Assembly: GCA_039105265.1 (NCBI GenBank)
Contig: JAPFFF010000041.1
Location: 806,001 to 870,000, forward strand
Direction of reading: 5' to 3'
Length of the DNA: 64,000 nucleotides
Source of the DNA: Tritrichomonas musculus
Taxonomy: Eukaryota; Parabasalia; Tritrichomonadida; Tritrichomonadidae
A model generated the notes under the pieces. That model searched no databases. It was not told where the DNA came from and was given only the letters and a program-made list of their open reading frames with translations. A program made the position numbers and the translations under genes. Below are positions 1 through 9,882 of this stretch, one piece after another; within the stretch, counting starts at the first letter, position 1, and each line of letters opens with the position of its first letter.

Positions 1-3000
1 ACTAGCTGCTCAACTTTGCTTGTTATCTCGGACTGTGCTTCTGACTGGTCGAGCAAGTATTCCGAGGCGGCATCTTCCTCACAGTTTTCTTTTCCGTATT
101 TTGTTGTCTGCTGCCTGTCTTTCGTTGGATGAACCAGGAGTGAGTTTGGATTGCCAGATGGCTTCTGTGGCCGCTTCACTGTCTCTGTCTTCTCTGGCCT
201 TGCTACTTCTGTTTGAGTTGACTTCACTGTGTGCTCAACCTTGTTTGTTATCTCAGACTGTGTCTCAGACTGATCAAGCATGTACTCAGACGCATTATCT
301 TCTTCAGTGCTCTCCTTGTAGTAGTTTGTCGGTTGCTGCCTGTCTTTCGTTGGATGAACCAGAAGCGAGTTTGGATGCTCATCAGCAGGCTTCGGCGGCT
401 TTTTCACAGTCTCTGTCTTCACTGGCAACGTGGCCTGCACGCTCTGAGTTGGCTTCACTGGCTGATCAACCTTGCTTGTTATCTCAGACTGTGTCTCAGA
501 CTGATCAAGTAGTAAGTATTCTGATGCTGTTTCTTCCTCCTCGACCCTTCTATGATAGTTTGGCTTTTGCGGCACTCTTGTCGGGTGGACGAGAAGCGAG
601 TAAGGATGCTCGTCAGCAGGCTTCTGGGGCTTCTTTTGAACTGGCTTTACTACTTCGGTCTTCTTTGGAACAACTACTTCTTCAGTCTGAGGCGGAATCA
701 ATGGCTGGTCAACTTTGGCTGACACTTCTGACTGCGTCTCTGACAAGTAAAGCTGGCACTCTGATGCAGCGTCCTCCTCTTCGACGTGCCTCTGGCTGTG
801 CTTGCCGCTTGACTTCCTCCGAATCTTCGTCGGGTGAACGAGAAGTGAGTATGGATGCTCGTCAGCAGGCTTCTGCGGCTTCACTGGCTTCTGCTGCGTG
901 GGCCAGTCAATTGGTTCAGTTTGCGCTGAATTGCTCACTTTTTCTGATTTGGGAGTATTTGAAGATGCTTCCGAGTTGATCGTCTTTTCTGACTGCTCAA
1001 GTATGAACTCGGATGCGCGATCTTCTTCTTCTGCGTTTTTCTGGTCCTGACTCGTGCTAGGCTTTTGCCTGTCTTTCGTTGGATGGACCAAGAGGGAAAT
1101 AAGTGGATCAACTGTCAGTTTGGGTGGCTCTGTTTTTTCTTCTGGCTTAGATTTGTTGCTCTGCTCGGACTTGTGTGAATGCACCGATTTCTCAGAGTTG
1201 TGCATTTCTTCTTCTTGATGTCCTTCTGGTTTATCAAGGATGAACTCTGATGCGTGTTCCTCTTCTTCTGTGTTTGGTTGCTTGTTCTTGGAGTCTGATT
1301 GCTGCTTGTCTTTCGTTGGATGGACCAAGAGGGAAATAAGTGGATCAACTGTCAGTTTGGGAGGTTCTGTTTTATCTTCTGGCTTAGATTTGTTGCTCTG
1401 CTCGGACTTGTGTGAATGTACAGATTTCTCAGAGTGGTGCGCTTCTTCTTCTTGATGTCCTTCTGATTTATCAAGGATGAACTCTGATGCGTGATCCTCT
1501 TCTTCTGTGTTTGGTTGCTTGTTCTTGGAGTCTGATTGCTGCTTGTCTTTCGTTGGATGGACCAAGAGGGAAATAAGTGGATCAACTGTCAGTTTGGGAG
1601 GTTCTGTTTTATCTTCTGGCTTAGATTTGTTGCTCTGCTCGGACTTGTGTGAATGTACAGATTTCTCAGAATGGTGCGCTTCTTCTTCTTGATGTCCTTC
1701 TGATTTATCAAGAATGAACTCTGATGCATGCTCCTCTTCTTCTGCATTTTTCTGGTCTTGATTCGTACCTAGTTTCTGACGATCTTTTGCTGGATGGACC
1801 AGAAGCGAGACTGAAGGATCGACTGGCTTTTGTGCTGGCTCTTCTGGCTGCTTTGATTTCGTGCTCTCTTCTGACTTTTGTGGATTTGTCACCTGATCGT
1901 GCTTGTCTTTTTCATCAGGCAGCTCGTCTGACTTGTCCAATATGAACTCAGACGCGTGCTCCTCTTCTTCGGCATTCTTCAGGCCATTACTCTCGCCAGG
2001 CTGCTTCTTGCCTTTTTCAGGGTGCACGAGGAGTGAGCGCAATGGATCGACATGCAATTGAGGGGGGTCTGTTTGCACTGACTTGCTAATTTTGTCAGCT
2101 GCCTCGTTTGATTTAACACATCCGTCAGTTTGCACGCCTTGCCTAATGAGTGATTCGAATATGCTTGGCTTGGGGGACTTGTCTTCTTGATCACCATTTT
2201 CTGACTGATTCGGTTTATCAGAATTTTTCACTTTTTCAGAGTGTTCAGATTTGTTTGATTTATCAAGATCATCGCCATTCTCGGACAGCTTTGTGTTATC
2301 TGGATCCTCCTCAGGCTGATTAAAGATCTCCTCCAATTCTTTAGCAGTCACCAACGGTTCATTTTTCTCATTGTCAGATTTATTCTTGTCTGACTTTTGC
2401 AGTTTTTCAGATTCATTGTTGTCTTTATTCAAATTGTCTGAAGTTTGCCGCTTTTCAGAATTGTCAGATTTATTCTTATCTGACTTTTGCAGTTTTTCAG
2501 ATTCATTGTTGTCTTTATCTAAATTGTCTGAATTTTGCCGCTTTTCAGAATTGTCAGATTTAATGGGCTGTGCGATGAGCTTCTCTAGTTCTTTGACAGA
2601 GAGCGGCGGACGGTTGTCATTCTCTGAGGTTCCCTTTTTATTTGACTCGTCAGACTCCTCGTACGATGGATAGTCATCTGGTCTCTTTCCTGGCAAGAAG
2701 TATCCCTGGATCCTTCTCAATTGCCTTTCCCTATCGCTGTCGTTCAGGTATGAAAAACCGTCAGTTCCAACAATCCTTCTTAGCTCTGAAATCTCATCAC
2801 TCCAAGTAACCGTTTGAGGCACCTTAGAAACAGCGCTGCCGTACGAGGGCTCGTCCTTTCCATTGGATCGCGATGAGTGCCTTGGCGAGGATGGCTTCGA
2901 AGTTGCCCTTGATGAAGCAGGCGTTTTGTAGTCCAGGTCTTCTTCTTCGCTCATTAGCATTCTTTGGCGGTTAATGAGCGTAATATGGTTGTAGATTGGA

Positions 3001-3728
3001 AGAAAACGATCAAGTTCGTTTGAAATATTGTCAACAGTATTTTTGGCGGTTGAAAGTTTTTCTGTTTCTATTTGGCCGTCCTCGATTGAGAGATCCTTTT
3101 TGATTTCATTGCCTTTGCTCATTCTTTTTTGAAGTCGGGTTAATCGGGAGCTACTAAAAAGTTTTGGATTCGAATCATTGGCTGAAATGCAATTTTGGGC
3201 TTCTTTGGTAAATACATGATTGATACCGTTAAGTCGAGTATCTAATGATAATAAAACTTGATAATCGTAGACTTTTTTCTCGGATTCGTAGTACCTTTTG
3301 AGTAAATCATTTGCGCTTTTTTCGATATCGTTGAGTTCTTGCTCATATTTTTCCATCTCGGAACAATAAGCAGGATCGGGATTTGTTTTTTGAATAGAAC
3401 TAACTTTGTTTTTATATCCGTGATAAATTTTGGACATTTTTTTGTTATTATCGATTTCTGTTTCAAGCGTTTTTGCTGATTGCGAATTGCGATCTAATAT
3501 ATGCTCGTAATATGCTTTTCTGTTGTTTATTTCTTCTTTGAGGGTTTGATTTTCTTGACAAACTTGCTGTGTACTTTGCACTAAATATTGATTTGTTTTT
3601 AAATATTCTTTTTTTTCTTTTTCTAATTGTTCAATCATTTGCCTTAATACTTTTGCTTTACTTCCACCTTCATTGTCGGGAATTACACTGGCTTGTTGCT
3701 TTGAAAGAGATGTAATCGCCCTTGACAT
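1..3728 (-). CDS. Long coiled-coil/repeat protein, 5' part (runs off the window)
   Basis: One open frame runs from the ATG at 3728 to the window edge without a stop, giving at least 1,242 residues. The function is not recognised. Residues 1 to about 230 are rich in Lys, Glu and Gln and look coiled coil. Residues about 265-330 are Ser/Pro-rich. Next come short 'SDNSEKRQ' type repeats (2,370-2,560). From about 2,040 to the edge there are at least nine modules of roughly 79 residues. Each has a conserved box SLLVHPTKDRQ and a second box EEEDxASEFILDxSE. Three modules between about 1,080 and 1,790 are nearly identical at a 237-bp period. The repeat half is visibly GC-richer than the 5' part. The regular repeats suggest a structural or cytoskeletal protein, but that is inference only. 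Long open frames on the opposite strand are shadows. Confidence 0.85.
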   Translation of the reverse strand, partial: MSRAITSLSKQQASVIPDNEGGSKAKVLRQMIEQLEKEKKEYLKTNQYLVQSTQQVCQENQTLKEEINNRKAYYEHILDRNSQSAKTLETEIDNNKKMSKIYHGYKNKVSSIQKTNPDPAYCSEMEKYEQELNDIEKSANDLLKRYYESEKKVYDYQVLLSLDTRLNGINHVFTKEAQNCISANDSNPKLFSSSRLTRLQKRMSKGNEIKKDLSIEDGQIETEKLSTAKNTVDNISNELDRFLPIYNHITLINRQRMLMSEEEDLDYKTPASSRATSKPSSPRHSSRSNGKDEPSYGSAVSKVPQTVTWSDEISELRRIVGTDGFSYLNDSDRERQLRRIQGYFLPGKRPDDYPSYEESDESNKKGTSENDNRPPLSVKELEKLIAQPIKSDNSEKRQNSDNLDKDNNESEKLQKSDKNKSDNSEKRQTSDNLNKDNNESEKLQKSDKNKSDNEKNEPLVTAKELEEIFNQPEEDPDNTKLSENGDDLDKSNKSEHSEKVKNSDKPNQSENGDQEDKSPKPSIFESLIRQGVQTDGCVKSNEAADKISKSVQTDPPQLHVDPLRSLLVHPEKGKKQPGESNGLKNAEEEEHASEFILDKSDELPDEKDKHDQVTNPQKSEESTKSKQPEEPAQKPVDPSVSLLVHPAKDRQKLGTNQDQKNAEEEEHASEFILDKSEGHQEEEAHHSEKSVHSHKSEQSNKSKPEDKTEPPKLTVDPLISLLVHPTKDKQQSDSKNKQPNTEEEDHASEFILDKSEGHQEEEAHHSEKSVHSHKSEQSNKSKPEDKTEPPKLTVDPLISLLVHPTKDKQQSDSKNKQPNTEEEEHASEFILDKPEGHQEEEMHNSEKSVHSHKSEQSNKSKPEEKTEPPKLTVDPLISLLVHPTKDRQKPSTSQDQKNAEEEDRASEFILEQSEKTINSEASSNTPKSEKVSNSAQTEPIDWPTQQKPVKPQKPADEHPYSLLVHPTKIRRKSSGKHSQRHVEEEDAASECQLYLSETQSEVSAKVDQPLIPPQTEEVVVPKKTEVVKPVQKKPQKPADEHPYSLLVHPTRVPQKPNYHRRVEEEETASEYLLLDQSETQSEITSKVDQPVKPTQSVQATLPVKTETVKKPPKPADEHPNSLLVHPTKDRQQPTNYYKESTEEDNASEYMLDQSETQSEITNKVEHTVKSTQTEVARPEKTETVKRPQKPSGNPNSLLVHPTKDRQQTTKYGKENCEEDAASEYLLDQSEAQSEITSKVEQL
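1085..1795. repeat. 237-bp tandem repeat inside the repeat protein
   Basis: Three consecutive units of 237 bp (79 codons) are almost identical, while flanking units of the same protein are clearly diverged. Each encodes one copy of the SLLVHPTK and ASEFILD boxes. The near identity points to recent duplication or gene conversion of the central units. Confidence 0.85.
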
Positions 3729-5156
3729 TTTAAGATTGAATAGATTATTAATTTGAAATGAGCTCTTCACTTTTTTATTAAATTCAGCTAAATACTTTTT
3801 TTTACAAACAATATTCAAGTTTTTTATTATTATTTTTAATATTGATTCACAAAATGATTAAATATTTAATCATTATATTAAAAATTTTTAAGATATAAGA
3901 TCAAAATCTTTATTTTATTTTTTATCAATTCAAAAACAAGTTCCGTTACTTTGATTTTTCGAACGTATACTTTTTTAAAAATTTTATACCTCATTTAACT
4001 GAGCCTATTTTATCAAAATTTCCTCAAATAACATTGGTAGAATTATTATTTATCCAAGTATATACGCATAATCAAGTAAAAAACTTATAAATACTGTTTT
4101 ATATAAATTAAATATCATATTGCAGTCTATAAAAATTTCATTTCGAATAATTTTCTCGATATATATTCAGTAGGTGATGCTATTAAATGATTTTAAGTTT
4201 ACATTTGCCAATCATGATAAAAAAGTATTTTTATTCAAACTAATTATATCAAAATTCATTGTCAAATATTGAAAAGTTTTTCTATTTAGGTATATACTTG
4301 AATAATTTGTCTTCCAATTGAGAATCTAAGATCAAATTGGGTAAAATAATTATCATATTCACTTATCTATTCTATTTGACAAATTAATTTTTGATTTAAT
4401 GCATATTTTGATATTTAATTAATTCCTGATTTTATTTAGCATCAAACATTAAGAATTGCTAATCCTTTTGCTAGATTAATAAATCAAAATTTTGGTTATA
4501 CTATGAAATTCAAACTAGTAATTCTCAGTAAATATCATCAAAAAGCACATTTGATGATGAAAATGATTAAAAATTGATAATAATTTTACATTATTGTTAT
4601 TATTATTTTATAACTACTATATATTGACAAGGTATACTAAGTAAACTTAACATAAAAGTTATTTATTCCATATTATTTTTGTAAATAAAGTTCTGCATGA
4701 CCTATGTTAGGAGCAATCCCATAGTAATTATGAAATAAATAATAACTTTAAATGGTGGTAATAAAAAATATTTATATCTTTTTTAAAAATGATTATTCAT
4801 CATATATTATTATTTATAATAGTATTATTATTTTTAAATAATATAAATATTCAATATGAATTTACACTATTAGCAATACAAAATTTTCAAATAACAAATT
4901 CTTCATCAAAACAAAATATCAGAATAATGCCATGAAAAACCTATAAACATGTTTTACAGTAATGATAATAATACACTAATAGTATTCATATAATGCATAG
5001 GAAATTATGATGCAAATACTCTTTTTGATCACAGAGATATCCATATGGATTGCAAAGTCCAAAAGCAGGGAAATTAAATATATAATAAAATCAATGCTAT
5101 ATACAAATTTTTATAAAAAAATATTTTAATTAATATATATGCAGGTATGCTTTTTG
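3729..5156. other. AT-rich intergenic stretch
   Basis: No frame of useful length, RNA gene or clear repeat was found. The sequence is strongly AT-rich with many short A and T runs. It includes the presumed promoter of the repeat protein that starts at 3728. Confidence 0.6.
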
Positions 5157-5345
5157 AGGACGGGTAAAAGTAGTCTCCCCGAAAATAATTTCGGGATCGA
5201 GGAGACTCCCGTACTCGGTTTACCCGAGTAAACCCGAGTAAAATAACCGTTTTACTCGGCCATCCTTGATCCAGATTTACTCGAAGTATTCAATTTCCGA
5301 GGAAATCTCGAGGATACCCAAGGTTTCAAGTTCGAAAAAAAAATC
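5157..5345. repeat. GC-rich palindromic patch, possible small mobile element
   Basis: This patch stands out from the AT-rich surroundings. It holds a stem-loop at 5172-5207 (AGTCTCC pairing with GGAGACT, with an inner CCGAAA/TTTCGG pair) and repeated CGAGTAAA/TTTACTCG words that are mutually complementary. A run of 23 T follows. It resembles a degraded foldback element; no clear ends or target duplication were seen. Confidence 0.4.
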
Positions 5346-5474
5346 TCTTTTTTTTTTTTTTTTTTTTTTATTTATTTTTCTAACACTTTTCAATACTTTA
5401 TTTTAGTATTAAAGATTTTTTTCATTGATTATAAAGCTATATCTAACATTTATTAGAGGTAGACCTTCTAATGG

Positions 5475-5514
5475 TAACCGAAAAAAAATTGACCCGACCC
5501 GTTTTTTTCGGTTA
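5475..5514. repeat. Perfect 13-bp inverted repeat (hairpin)
   Basis: TAACCGAAAAAAA at 5475-5487 is mirrored by TTTTTTTCGGTTA at 5502-5514 with a 14-base loop. It lies directly left of the 478-bp element at 5524-6001. Confidence 0.7.
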
Positions 5515-5523
5515 GGTTAATTA

Positions 5524-6001
5524 TAGACTTGTTATTTTGAGAATCGATATCAAAAACGTCACTTTTTTGCATCTGATACTCGATTATCAGTTTTAAAATC
5601 TGATATCGAGATTATCGATTATCAAGATATCATATATGAAATGTGATATGAAAATAATTGTAAACTTGATATCAATTACCGAGATCTCGAGATCTCAAAC
5701 TGATTTATTTTTTTTTATAATTGGTATTTGTGATTTTAAAATATTTAAAAATAAATAATATAATGCGTTGATGTTTATTTTAAGATTAAAATCAAAAAAT
5801 ACATTCTTTTTTATGAAATATTTGAGATTAAAATACGATCATATATTTATCAAAAAGTTTAATTGAAAATTCTGATATCAAAAGCTGAGAAAAAAAATTC
5901 TCGATCTCTGAAATCGATCTCGAGAATCAGTGCATATTTATGTATCGATATCAAAAAGTCAATCAATTATCGATCTCGAGAATCGGAGAATAACAAGTCT
6001 A
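5524..6001. mobile_element. 478-bp MITE with 8-bp target duplication
   Basis: The ends are inverted: TAGACTTGTTATT on the left and AATAACAAGTCTA on the right, with further similarity inward (GAGAATCGAT and ATCGATCTCGAGAATC). The element is flanked on both sides by the same 8 bases, GTTAATTA (5516-5523 and 6002-6009). The interior carries many GATATC and CTCGAGATC type palindromes and no gene. An 8-bp duplication is typical of the hAT and P superfamilies; which one cannot be decided here. Confidence 0.8.
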
Positions 6002-6030
6002 GTTAATTACTCACCATTCAAGTGAAGTGT

Positions 6031-6278
6031 TTAAGGTACAAATCCAGTACGTTATTTTTTGAATAGGAGAACGTTTATTATTTGAATAGTTGCATGTCTC
6101 TGAAAAAGTTTAAATTGACTAGGTTTGTTTTTGACACTTATTTTACAATTTAGATAAACTTTATGACATGTTATATGAAATGGATGAAAATAATCGTTTT
6201 TTATTTAACATGTCATCTTATTCTTTGAGAATGTCAAAAAAAATTGCGGTTACTAAACGTACTGGATTTGTACCTTAA
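6031..6278. mobile_element. ~245-bp MITE, copy 1 (TTAA-flanked)
   Basis: The terminal inverted repeats are GGTACAAATCCAGTACGTT on the left and its complement on the right, and TTAA sits at each outer edge. A second copy in opposite orientation lies at 32246-32493. TTAA edges suggest piggyBac-type insertion. Because the flanking TTAA is palindromic, a TA duplication as in Tc1/mariner MITEs is equally possible. The element encodes no protein. Confidence 0.85.
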
Positions 6279-6813
6279 GAATTACCCGATATTTTTTCTT
6301 TATTTCTTTATTTAATTTATAATAATAAATATTAAATATTAATTTTTTTCATTAAAGATTTTGATTTCTTGATTCATTTTCCTCTGAAAAAGCTGATATA
6401 AATTCAATTTCAATTTTTTTTGATATTATAATATATTACATTTATTACTTTATTCTAAACCCAACAAATAACATAATTAATATTAAATTTTCCTATAATG
6501 ATTATTATTCCATAAAAAATGAAAAATTTTGGAATCACTTAAATTGATATAATCCAAAATTTTGATATCAAAGAAAATTTCATTTCAAATATTATCAATA
6601 GAATATGTGACTAGAATAATAATAACAAAATCATTAAAAAAATGGTCTGGTAAAAATTTACCATCTTTATAAATGTCCTGCGGTTGTACTTGAAAAGTTT
6701 TTTTTGTCCTGGACTTTGCACAAGTCTAGTATCTACCTAAATAAAACAATTAAAATGCACTTTTCTCATAATATATATAATTTTGATAAAATTAAAGTTT
6801 ATAATAAATATAG

Positions 6814-6914
6814 TAAAGTGCGTCCACAATTAAGAAAGTATTTTTTGAATAAGCTCATAGAAATATTGAATGAGTTTTCACAATTTTAACTTTCCTAATA
6901 GTGGACACCCTTTA
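6814..6914. mobile_element. 101-bp foldback MITE, Tc1/mariner-like ends
   Basis: The left end TAAAGTGCGTCCACAATTA and the right end, read on the other strand, TAAAGGGTGTCCACTATTA match over about 26 bp with four mismatches. Ends rich in TCCAC next to TA are typical of small Tc1/mariner-derived elements. The short ORF across this region is fortuitous. Confidence 0.6.
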
Positions 6915-8225
6915 ATATAATATAATTTTATATATTATACATTTTGTTTTCATGCGTTGCGCATATGTCGAGATAGCTGTTTTTAAACGGATGATTTAAA
7001 TTGGATTTTTAGACATCAATATCTAGTATTTTGACTTAATGATAGATTTATATAAATATATAAATGTTATAAATAATATATAATAAGTATATTATATATT
7101 TATTCTTATATTTCAGAAGATATAGATATTTTAATAACACACAATTTAAGTGAAGTCAGCGTTCGCACCTCTGTATTACCAGGACGGTAAAAACGGTTAA
7201 AATGGCCACCGTAAGTAACTGGTAAACATCGCTGTTATTATTTATCATATATATTTATATTTAAATAAAAAATATCAATATAAATTTCTTGAAGGCGATT
7301 TTTTTTCTTTTTTGATAGTAAAAGTTTTACAAAAAGTTTGAAAAAAAAAAAAAGAATTTTTATTAAATTCCTTGTATACTAGATTTAATCCTCAAAGAAT
7401 CATGCAGTTGTTTTTCATTGGTAAAGATATTTGGGAAATGCTTGCCTCGAAAGCTAATCATCACCAAATACTCCAAAAATATTAGATATAATTTTATATT
7501 TTTATAATCCAAATTTATATTGGTATTAGCAATATCCTTCATTTAAGTATTGATCAAATCTACTTTTTCAAAAAATTATTATAATCATCTAAAAATATTA
7601 TTTTTAATAAATCAAAATTTTCGATTAGATTGAATAATGTGAAAAAATGTTCAAATTCAAATAAATAACTTTCTTATTTAAATATTGAAACAATTATTTT
7701 TTTGAAGATTATATAAAACAATAATTTATATGAAATATAATTTTCAACAATAATAAAGCTTCGGTATTGATAAAAAAACGCTTCGCTTTGAAATTAATTC
7801 GGCATGACTCCAAAAATAAATTATTGATTATTTAAATATATAAATATCGAATATATTATTATCATCAAGGGGAAATAATCAAGTTCAAAATAACAAAAAT
7901 GAAAGGTGCCAAAAAATAATTTCTCAGGATAAGAATGAAATTCATAATTGAATATTATCAAATAATTCAAAACATATGCTTTTGACATTTTTCAAAAAAA
8001 CGTTATATAAATAATTTCTAATTTCCAAAAAAAAATTTTCTGCTGAAATTTCTATATCCGATCGCTAATAACTTCCTCCTTTCCTATATGAATTTCAATT
8101 AAGTATAAGGAACATCTTCTCAATTTTTCAATGGAAAATTTTCAATTGAAATTTGAATTAAAATACTATTTTTTAAAAAAAAATCAAATAAAAAAGGGAT
8201 AGAAAGATACCACTAGAGTTATCTA
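6915..8225. other. AT-rich intergenic stretch with one hairpin
   Basis: No gene is visible. An imperfect GC-richer hairpin lies at about 7,155-7,240: TTACCAG plus ACGGT pair with ACCGT plus CTGGTAA. It may be another small foldback element. The rest is AT-rich sequence. Confidence 0.5.
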
Positions 8226-8927
8226 CTAGGAATAAAATTGGAGATACTCGTCAACCTCAATATTCTTATCATTGTCATCTTCTAGCGAGAAAAAGCAATC
8301 CATATTAAACTGCTCAGTATCATTTGATAAATTTTGTAATGATAAATGATTTGGCTTTTTAGCAACACTTTTTTTAGGTTTTGCACCATTTTGAACCTTT
8401 TTTTGCTGTGTTGGATGTTCATTATTTTGATTTTCTGTATTTGGCTGTTTTCTCTTTATAGTTGGTAAGTTTTCATTCCAATTTAACGAACTGTCTTTAG
8501 AATTGTATTTTACGTTATTAATTATTTTATTTAATGTAAATCCTTTTTTTGAATGCTGATAAACTTTCCAGTTTTTTGGATCAGGGTAAACCCTAAATAA
8601 TTCTTTAGGCAGTCTTTTAATGCATTCGATTTCTAGATATCTAAAGTCTTTTATCAACGAGTTTGTTTTAATTGACATTCGATTAGAAAGTATTTTTGAA
8701 TTGACTGCAAATTTCTCGTTGTCTATGAAAAATGCACCATTAATACAAATATTTGAAGGGTTGTTGTAGGAATCAAGTAATATTTTTGAAAATCTAATTT
8801 CAAATCTTATTTTTTTAACGCACTTTAAATGAGCAGTCCTTCTCCTTTTTCTGCCATTTACATTTAATCCTTTTAAAAGTAAAGAAGGAAGTGGAGAAAT
8901 CAAATTTTGATCATCTTCGGGATTCAT
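8226..8927 (-). CDS. Small basic protein, possible initiator-binding-domain (IBD-like) protein
   Basis: Encodes 233 residues from the first ATG (8927), which follows a run of A residues. A longer reading would need a TTG start at 8999 and is less likely. Residues about 44-135 contain the pattern RFSKILL, then INGAFFID, KFAVNSKIL, KTNSLIKDFR and NWKVYQH. This loosely resembles the winged-helix initiator-binding domain of trichomonad IBP39 relatives, which binds the Inr promoter element. That match is from memory and uncertain. The C-terminal third is low-complexity (Asn, Gln, Lys, then acidic), with a basic KPKKSVAKKP stretch that could be a nuclear signal. If the domain is right, the protein would act in transcription; otherwise it is of unknown function. 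Confidence 0.6.
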   Translation of the reverse strand: MNPEDDQNLISPLPSLLLKGLNVNGRKRRRTAHLKCVKKIRFEIRFSKILLDSYNNPSNICINGAFFIDNEKFAVNSKILSNRMSIKTNSLIKDFRYLEIECIKRLPKELFRVYPDPKNWKVYQHSKKGFTLNKIINNVKYNSKDSSLNWNENLPTIKRKQPNTENQNNEHPTQQKKVQNGAKPKKSVAKKPNHLSLQNLSNDTEQFNMDCFFSLEDDNDKNIEVDEYLQFYS

Positions 8928-9882
8928 TTTTTTTTTTTTTTTTGAGAAAATCAAATTCTGAGAAATACCAATTGATACAATTGCACAGAATCGTCTCAAA
9001 TAATTTTCAATAATACAAATTAAAAAAAATGTGATTTAGTCCATTTTATATCCATTAAATTCATTTTTGTTCCAAAAAAATTTTTAATTCAAAAAAGAGG
9101 AACCATTATTTGGTTTTTCAAAAGGTTTTCAAATTCAAATAAAATAATGTTCTTTTTGAAAATGGTTTAGTTTTTTCTTAAAGAAATGAATTTTAAAAGA
9201 TGAAAAAAATGAATGAATCATTTTGGAGGAATTTATAGAAAAAATTGAATATTACATTGAATTTCAAAATTAAAAAAAAAATTAATTGTACTACTCAATT
9301 GATGACTCTCATTAAATCTCTATGTAATTTATTAAATCTTTTTTATTATCTTAATAAAGAGGTGCCATATAATATGTTAAAAAGATTTTCATTATTATGA
9401 TATCATTTTTATATATTGATATATATATATATATCAATATATAAAAAAAGATATATTACAATTTTGAATGGTAAAAAAATAAAAAATCTCTTTAAAAATG
9501 GTGTTATTTTATACATAGTACGTCATTACAATGAACTTTTTGAATATAGTCTAAATAAACTTTTTGAGAAATACAGAGGAAGTTTTATTTAATATAATAA
9601 ATAATCTTCAATACAAATCAAGATAAAAATATTTTAAAAAAAGGTGATGGGAAAACATTTTTTTGTCCAAAAATATTTTTTTGTCAACCAACTATAACAA
9701 TTTATCATTAATATTTATTCTATCATGATTTATAATCATGATATAATTTTATACCTTAATTATAGGTAATAAACAAATATCCAAAATAATTCTAAAAAAG
9801 ATTAAAATTCAAAAAAAAAAAAAAAAAAAAAAATTATTGCTTTTTTACTTTTATAAAAGACAAAAAAAAAAAAAAATATTTT
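8928..9882. other. AT-rich spacer between two minus-strand genes
   Basis: Contains A and T homopolymers (for example at 9,811-9,833) and a TATA dinucleotide palindrome near 9,415-9,445. No gene was found. It holds the 3' flank of the calpain gene and the promoter of the small gene at 8226-8927. Confidence 0.55.

Noticed and set aside
20-979. 319-codon plus-strand ORF and neighbouring plus-strand ORFs to 2,673
   Set aside because: The minus strand has a single frame open from 3728 to the window edge with conserved repeated boxes; the plus-strand frames are products of its repeats and composition.
6704-6889. 61-codon ORF
   Set aside because: It runs into a foldback MITE and shows no protein-like pattern.
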